From BP-464 sp045805505 (GTDB lineage Bacteria; Actinomycetota; Thermoleophilia; Solirubrobacterales; Solirubrobacteraceae), in NCBI GenBank assembly GCA_045805505.1, contig JBJMLA010000072.1, positions 1 to 64,000 on the forward strand: 64,000 bases of DNA, read 5' to 3'. The first letter of the stretch is position 1, and the number at the start of each line of letters is the position of its first letter. Shown piece after piece: positions 58,434 through 64,000 of the stretch. A model generated the notes under the pieces. That model had not been told where the DNA came from, made no database searches, and saw only the letters and a list, made by a program, of their open reading frames with translations. The position numbers and the translations under genes are program-made.

Positions 58434-61400
58434 ATGCGGCAGTGCACGTGGGTCATGGCAGTGATGGTGCTCGCCCTCGGCGGCGCCAATACCGCGCCCG
58501 CCGCCGGGCTGGATCTGCTCGCGCCGGACGTCTCGTGGACCGAGCCCATCGCGACGCTGCCGCGGCCGGTCGACGCCGGCGACATGGTCCAGCTGCGCCG
58601 CGAGTGGCTGGCCGATCGACACGAACGTCAGGCCACCCCAGAGGCCATCGCCGAGAAGGAACGCTCACAGGCCGCGTTTAGGAACCTGACCGACCGCGAG
58701 GCGGCGTCGACCGCTGCGGAGACATTTAACCTCGATGTGCCGGTGTGGACACCGCCCGCCCTGCGCCTCGGTGATCGCATCACCGGCTACTCCGGGGACA
58801 ACGCGATGACGATCCGTCGCGCCGATGGCAAGGGCGGCCTGATCGAGTCCTCGCTGCCGCTCTGGGCCGAGGACGACGATGGCACCAATCAACGGGTGTC
58901 CATCGAGCTGGTCCGAGAGGGCGACGACCTCGTTACCGACAACGCGATCGTCGACAGCGCGATCTCGACCGATGTCGCCGACGGCGTGACGCTGCCTTCG
59001 CTGGAGCTCACGATGAGGCCCGACGGCCTCGACCGCGGAGCGACCGCCGAGATCCTTGGCGGCAAGGCCTTCTTTGCCAATGCCGCGACCGACACCGACT
59101 GGATGCTCGCGCCCGAGCCCACCGGCGTCGAAGGCCTCTGGCAGCTGCGCTCGCCCGAGGCGCCGTCGGCCCTTGAGCTCGCCTTCGATCTACCTGCCGG
59201 CGCCGAACTCGTGGCCGACCCCGACATCGACGGTGGGCTGCTGGTGCGCAGCGGCGAGCACACGATCGCCGCGATCGCCCCAGTCAGCGCTGTCGACGCG
59301 CAGGGACGCCAGGTTCCGGCCCGATACGACGTCGACGGCACCCACGTCACCGTGCACGTCGATCACGCCGAGGGCGACTACGCCTACCCGATCCTCGTCG
59401 ACCCCACGGTCGTCGACACGACAAACCTGTGGACTGTCAACGGGTGGTATCCGTACACGCCGCCATCGGGTATGACGTTCGGCGCCGATTCACCGACCTC
59501 GGGCTTGCGCATGTGGTTCTCGGGCAACGCGCCGGCCGGCACCCTCGGCACCTGGGCCTATCACGCACCCGGCGACTCCTTCATCTACGGCCTGTATCTC
59601 GGTGGCAGCGTCAACGTGCCTACCAATGTTTGTGCTGTCGGGGGGCTCGGGACGACCTCGTCACAGACGAGCTGGGTCTCAGGCTGGAACAGCACCTCTG
59701 GGACTGCCGGCCCGGCCGCGATTTGCAACAGCACCGGAAGCTTTGGAATGTCGGCATGCGCCGATCCCACCATTGCGTGCAGCCCGTCCTATACGTCAGG
59801 CAAGTATGCCTTCTATGACCTGTTGACGTTCATCAACAACCCCGCCTACGGGTCGGTCGGCGCGCCCAACATCCAGGTGTTCCTCGGCGACAACAACGCG
59901 CCGTCGCTCAGCTACAGCACGCTGCCGCCACAGGACGGCTGGACATCGGGCGCCACCATGAGCTCGAGCTTCACCGCCACCGACGGCGGCCTCGGCGTCG
60001 GGAGCATGCAGGTCGACCTCTACAAGGCGTCGGGGGCGTTCCTGGGGACCGTCGGGGCCAACCAGGTTCCGGGCTGCAACGGTCGTGCCGTGACACGCTG
60101 CGCGTCGTCGCGCACCAACACGTGGGCGGCTTCCGGTCTCCCCGACGGCAAGTACAACCTGAAGTTCATCAGCCTCGACGCCGTCGGCAACTCAACCGGC
60201 TGGATCAACAAGCAGTGGTGGGTCGACGCACAGCCCCCGGCGCTGACGCTCGACGGACCGCTCAAGCAGCGCGAGAACCGCACCATCGGCCGGCCGACCA
60301 ACCTCGTCTACACGGCCGATGACAGCGCCGGTACCGGTGTCGAGCGCGTCATCCTGTCCGCCAAGCGCGACGGCGACTCCACCTGGAGCACGCTGGACAC
60401 GTGCATCCTCAACAGCGGCTGCCCGGTCGTCAACGGCGCGGTCACGCGACGCTACACCTTCGATCCCAGCACCCTGACGCCCGGCAACTGGACGATCCGT
60501 GCCGAGACGCGTGACGTCTACGGGCACTGGGCCACACCGCAGGAGTTCCGCGTCACCATCGGCACCGGCGAGATCCCGACCCTCGACGAAGCGATGCGCA
60601 CCTCCCGCTGGGTCAAGCTCCAGGCCTTCGGCCGCGCCGCCGGCATCGGCAACGTCACCTTCCAGTGGCGCGCCGCCAGCACCGACGGCTGGCATCCGAT
60701 CCCGGCCAGCGACCTGCTCATGCCCAGCGATGAGGCCGCGCCAGCCGACGGCAGCGCCAACAATCTCCTGCCGCTGACCGCGGCGCCCACCACCGCGCAG
60801 CCGCTGCGCAAGAAGAGTGAGCTGGCCACCTGGGACGTCGCCGCCACGACGAGCGCCGCCGGCGACTTCAAGTCCGGCGACGTGCAGGTCCGCGGCCTGT
60901 TTCCCAATCCGGCCGGCGGCGACTACGGCACCACCGAGGACATCGTCTTCGAGCTCGACCTCACCGGCATCAAGTCCAACAACGCCAAGGCGGCGGTCGG
61001 GCCGGCCAGCGTCGACCTGATGACCGGCAACGCAGCGCTCGGCGCGACCGACGTGTCGATCCCCGGCGGCGGGTCCACCGTCGAGGTCAGCCGCACCTAC
61101 AACTCCCGCGCCACCGACCCCGAACCCGGCCCGCTCGGTGCCGGCTGGACCCTGGGCGTCGACGTCCCGGAGGGGTCTGCCGACTACCTGTCCCTGCGCG
61201 AGTACCGCGTGACCGAGACCTACGCCGACGAGGACGAGGACTGGGAGGAGGAATGGGTCACCGGCTATGTCGCCGTCAAGCTGACCGACGGCTCCGAGCT
61301 GCTCTTCGAGGCCGTGACCGACCTCGACGGACACGAGCAATGGGAGCCGCTCGACGCGTTCACCGACCTGACCCTCAAGCGCGTCGCGACCGGCTTTCAG

Positions 61401-64000
61401 CTCACCGACTCCGCCGGTAGCATCAGCCTCTTCGGCGACGCGCAAGCCGAACAAGACCCCGACCCCGGCGACGGCATCTCGCCCAACACCAACTACGTCC
61501 TGACGTCGGTATCGCCGGCCACCAGCGGCGATCAGGTCAAGATCATCTGGGAGCCGGCCGGGCAAGGGCGGCGCATCAAATGGATCTTCGCGCCGCGGGG
61601 ACCCGGCACCTGCGAGGAAAGCTCGCGCACCGCAGAATGCCGCGGCCTGAAGTTCACCTACAACGGCGCCAACCGCCTGACCCGCGTGGAGTTCGTCAGC
61701 TACGTCGGCGGCAGCGAAGCCGCGCCCGTCAGCGTCGCTGAGTACTCCTACGACTCGAGCAACCGGCTCATCGAGCAGTGGGATCCGCGGATCAGCCCCG
61801 CCCTGAAGACGACCTACAGCTACACCGATGGGCTGCTGACTCAGGTCACGCCGCCCGGCGAGCTGCCCTGGACGCTCAGCTACGTCACGCCACCCAGCGA
61901 CGGCGACACCGGCACGGGCCGGCTTGCGTCCGTGCGCCGCCCCACCGTCGACGCCGGCGGGACCGTCGGCGCCGACGCTGTCACCACCCTCGCTTATGAC
62001 CTCCCGCGCACCGGGTCGGGCGCTCCGTACAACCTCGCGCCAGGCCAAGCCGCCACGTGGTGTCAGACCGACCTGCCGCGCACCGCGACCGCCGTCAAGC
62101 CGCCCAACAACACCAGCGGCACCTACGACCACGCCACCATCAGCTATCTCGGCGCACTCGGCCTGGCCGTCAACGTCGCCCAGCCCGGCGGCCACATCTC
62201 TACCGCCGAGCGCGACACGCACGGCAACGTTATCCGCCAGCTGACCCCCGCCAACCGCACCAAAGCGCTGGCGATGACCGCCACGACCTGCGACCTCGAC
62301 GAGGTTCTCGACACCCCGGCCCCCTCACAACTGCTCGATACGCGCCGCGAATACACCAACGACGGCGCCGACCTCAAGACCGAGCTCGGACCCCAGCACG
62401 AGATCCGCCGCGACAACGGGACGCTAGCCCAGGCCCGCCCGCACACCGTCATCACCTACGACGAGGCCAAGCCCAACGGCGATCAGTACCTCGACATCCA
62501 CCTGCCGACCACCGTGACCAGTAGCGCACAGCTGACCAGCACCGGCAGCGACGTCGACACCCGCACCACCAAGAACACCTACGACGGCCAGTCCAACCTC
62601 GGCTGGACGCTGCGCAAGCCGACAGCCGTTGCCGTCGACCCTGATGGACTCAACCTGATCACGAGAACCCAGTACAACACCCGCGGCGACATCACCGAGA
62701 CGCGACTCCCGCGCGACCCCGGCGGCACGACGGCATCGACGACCCGCTACGTCTACTACCGCGACGCCGGGGCCACCGCGCCCTGCGACGGCCATCCCGA
62801 ATGGCTCGGCATGCTCTGCCAGACACGCCCGGCCTCGACCACCCCGGCACTGCCAACCACCACCTACACCTACACCCAGCTCGGCGACGTCGCCACCGCC
62901 ACCGCCACCGACAGCGTCAGCGGCGGCCCCAGCCGGACGACGACCTACACCTACGCCTCCGGCCGGCTGACCGGCGAGAGCATCACCGCAACCGGCACGA
63001 ACCCCGGCACGGCCCTGCCCAACGTCACCTACGGCTACAGCACCACCACTGGCCGGCAGACCACCGTCAGCGCCGGCGGCAAGACCACCACCCGTGTCTA
63101 TGACCAGCTCGGGCGCCTGAAGTCCTACACCGACGCCGACGGTCAGCAGAGCGCCACGACCTACGACGCCCTCGACCGGCCGGTGACGCTCAACGACGGC
63201 AAGGCCATTCAGGAGATGAGCTACGACGCCCGCAGCCTCCTCACGTCCCTCGACGACAGCCAGCTCGGCGAGATCACCGGCACCTATGACGCCGACGGCC
63301 AGCTGGCCTCCGAGACCCTGCCGGGCGGCCTGACGCTGCGGCTCGAACGCGACGCCGGCGGATCCGTGACCCGGCGTTGCTACACGAAGCTCGCCAGCTG
63401 CACCGCCGGGGCCTGGATCGACATGACGGCAACCCGCTCGGCCCACGGCCAGGTCCGCACCGAGCACGTCAGCGACGCCGGCGACCGCACCTACGCCTAC
63501 GACGCCAGCGGGCGCCTGACCCGGACCGAGGACACCCCGGGCGACGCGGGCTGCACCGTGCGTGAGTACGCCTTCGACGCCGACAGCAACCGCACCAGTC
63601 AGCACACGTGGACGTCCGCGGCCGGCGGCGCCTGCGCCTCAGGCTCCACCGGCGGCAAGCAGGTCACCCACTCCTACGACGGGGCAGACCGCCTCACCGA
63701 CACCGGCGTCACCTACGACGGCTTCGGCCGCACTCTCCAGCTTCCGGCCGGCGCCTCCGGCGGCGCCCCGCTGACGAGCACCTATTACGTCAACGACCTG
63801 GTGCGCACCATGCAGCAGGCCGGGCAGACGACGACGCTCTCGCTGGACCCGGGACGCCGGCCGCGGCTGCGCGAGGTCACCGGCCAGCCCGCCGAGACGC
63901 TGCACTACAGCGACGACTCCGACGCGACCAGCTACACCCAGACCGGTCACCGCTATCAGCGCCAGATCACCGGCCTTGACGGCGACGTCGTTGCCACCTA
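58434..64000 (+). CDS. Rhs/YD-repeat protein, N-terminal part (cut by window edge)
   Basis: Open frame of 1855 codons from ATG 58434, with GGAGG 6 nt upstream, running off the window. A signal peptide (VMAVMVLALGGANTAPAAG) is followed by a long N-terminal region (about 40-850) with Ig-like segments (LPPQDGWTSGATMSSSFTAT, DDSAGTGVERVILSAKRDGD). At about 860-900 the Rhs-type module begins (VGPASVDLMTGNAALGATDV, STVEVSRTYNSRA). YD repeats run to the edge (YDSSNRLIEQWDPR, YDQLGRLKSYTDADGQQS, YDALDRPVTLNDG, YDASGRLTRTEDTPG). Such proteins form a beta-cocoon that encapsulates a C-terminal toxin or effector. That end, and any immunity gene, lies outside the window. Confidence 0.9.
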   Translation, partial: MRQCTWVMAVMVLALGGANTAPAAGLDLLAPDVSWTEPIATLPRPVDAGDMVQLRREWLADRHERQATPEAIAEKERSQAAFRNLTDREAASTAAETFNLDVPVWTPPALRLGDRITGYSGDNAMTIRRADGKGGLIESSLPLWAEDDDGTNQRVSIELVREGDDLVTDNAIVDSAISTDVADGVTLPSLELTMRPDGLDRGATAEILGGKAFFANAATDTDWMLAPEPTGVEGLWQLRSPEAPSALELAFDLPAGAELVADPDIDGGLLVRSGEHTIAAIAPVSAVDAQGRQVPARYDVDGTHVTVHVDHAEGDYAYPILVDPTVVDTTNLWTVNGWYPYTPPSGMTFGADSPTSGLRMWFSGNAPAGTLGTWAYHAPGDSFIYGLYLGGSVNVPTNVCAVGGLGTTSSQTSWVSGWNSTSGTAGPAAICNSTGSFGMSACADPTIACSPSYTSGKYAFYDLLTFINNPAYGSVGAPNIQVFLGDNNAPSLSYSTLPPQDGWTSGATMSSSFTATDGGLGVGSMQVDLYKASGAFLGTVGANQVPGCNGRAVTRCASSRTNTWAASGLPDGKYNLKFISLDAVGNSTGWINKQWWVDAQPPALTLDGPLKQRENRTIGRPTNLVYTADDSAGTGVERVILSAKRDGDSTWSTLDTCILNSGCPVVNGAVTRRYTFDPSTLTPGNWTIRAETRDVYGHWATPQEFRVTIGTGEIPTLDEAMRTSRWVKLQAFGRAAGIGNVTFQWRAASTDGWHPIPASDLLMPSDEAAPADGSANNLLPLTAAPTTAQPLRKKSELATWDVAATTSAAGDFKSGDVQVRGLFPNPAGGDYGTTEDIVFELDLTGIKSNNAKAAVGPASVDLMTGNAALGATDVSIPGGGSTVEVSRTYNSRATDPEPGPLGAGWTLGVDVPEGSADYLSLREYRVTETYADEDEDWEEEWVTGYVAVKLTDGSELLFEAVTDLDGHEQWEPLDAFTDLTLKRVATGFQLTDSAGSISLFGDAQAEQDPDPGDGISPNTNYVLTSVSPATSGDQVKIIWEPAGQGRRIKWIFAPRGPGTCEESSRTAECRGLKFTYNGANRLTRVEFVSYVGGSEAAPVSVAEYSYDSSNRLIEQWDPRISPALKTTYSYTDGLLTQVTPPGELPWTLSYVTPPSDGDTGTGRLASVRRPTVDAGGTVGADAVTTLAYDLPRTGSGAPYNLAPGQAATWCQTDLPRTATAVKPPNNTSGTYDHATISYLGALGLAVNVAQPGGHISTAERDTHGNVIRQLTPANRTKALAMTATTCDLDEVLDTPAPSQLLDTRREYTNDGADLKTELGPQHEIRRDNGTLAQARPHTVITYDEAKPNGDQYLDIHLPTTVTSSAQLTSTGSDVDTRTTKNTYDGQSNLGWTLRKPTAVAVDPDGLNLITRTQYNTRGDITETRLPRDPGGTTASTTRYVYYRDAGATAPCDGHPEWLGMLCQTRPASTTPALPTTTYTYTQLGDVATATATDSVSGGPSRTTTYTYASGRLTGESITATGTNPGTALPNVTYGYSTTTGRQTTVSAGGKTTTRVYDQLGRLKSYTDADGQQSATTYDALDRPVTLNDGKAIQEMSYDARSLLTSLDDSQLGEITGTYDADGQLASETLPGGLTLRLERDAGGSVTRRCYTKLASCTAGAWIDMTATRSAHGQVRTEHVSDAGDRTYAYDASGRLTRTEDTPGDAGCTVREYAFDADSNRTSQHTWTSAAGGACASGSTGGKQVTHSYDGADRLTDTGVTYDGFGRTLQLPAGASGGAPLTSTYYVNDLVRTMQQAGQTTTLSLDPGRRPRLREVTGQPAETLHYSDDSDATSYTQTGHRYQRQITGLDGDVVAT

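Overview
The window comes from a very GC-rich actinobacterium. Giant secreted NHL-repeat proteins with CxnC-bearing linkers, collagen-like proteins behind a short actinobacterial-type cysteine domain, and almost exclusively G/C third codon positions fit a Solirubrobacterales/Thermoleophilia-type genome; this placement is inference. No rRNA, tRNA or CRISPR array was found. Most stretches look accessory: a lone insertion-sequence ORF, a tyrosine recombinase, decayed genes and defence-like genes.

Layout. 141-2456: a predicted nuclease-STAND NTPase. 2457-4148: mostly gene-poor, with a decayed minus-strand gene and one possible small membrane protein. 4149-13194: a leader ORF and two giant secreted proteins, each junction overlapping. 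13353-16599: a histone-H1-like basic protein, a GNAT-like protein, and a minus-strand trio (RHH protein, unknown protein, tyrosine recombinase). 17017-25699 (minus): a second copy of the secreted pair plus a lipoprotein. 25854-26885: IS3-type OrfA without OrfB, then a TetR regulator with its likely operator. 27108-39815: a 12.7 kb block of four ORFs with overlapping stop/start codons: an NHL/InlB-type repeat protein, a small leader-like ORF, and a third copy of the secreted pair.

40349-46362 holds a tight seven-gene cassette of enzyme homologues (PurM-like, peptide deformylase, calcineurin-type phosphoesterase, HisG-like, aldo-keto reductase and two unknowns). 46437-52544 holds an AlbA/Schlafen-type protein, two small cysteine-containing ORFs, a methyltransferase, a membrane protein, two unknowns and an AbiGi-like protein. 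52603-58204 holds a secreted SGNH hydrolase, small proteins, a frameshifted membrane-protein relic and two tandem collagen-like surface proteins. From 58434 to the window edge runs a large Rhs/YD-repeat protein.

Two themes dominate. The first is a three-times repeated, ATGA-coupled pair of secreted proteins (an NHL/FN3/TolB-like protein followed by a roughly 1150-1270 aa partner), associated with a leader-peptide motif (AGLVRKGTYGP) that is also a DNA hairpin. The second is a set of conflict or defence candidates (nuclease-STAND, AbiGi-like, AlbA-domain protein) around the seven-gene enzyme cassette, whose joint function I do not recognise. A short palindromic motif (core CGTTYCTAAACG) recurs upstream of several unrelated genes, and a conserved TTGACT-type promoter precedes two of the secreted-protein operons.
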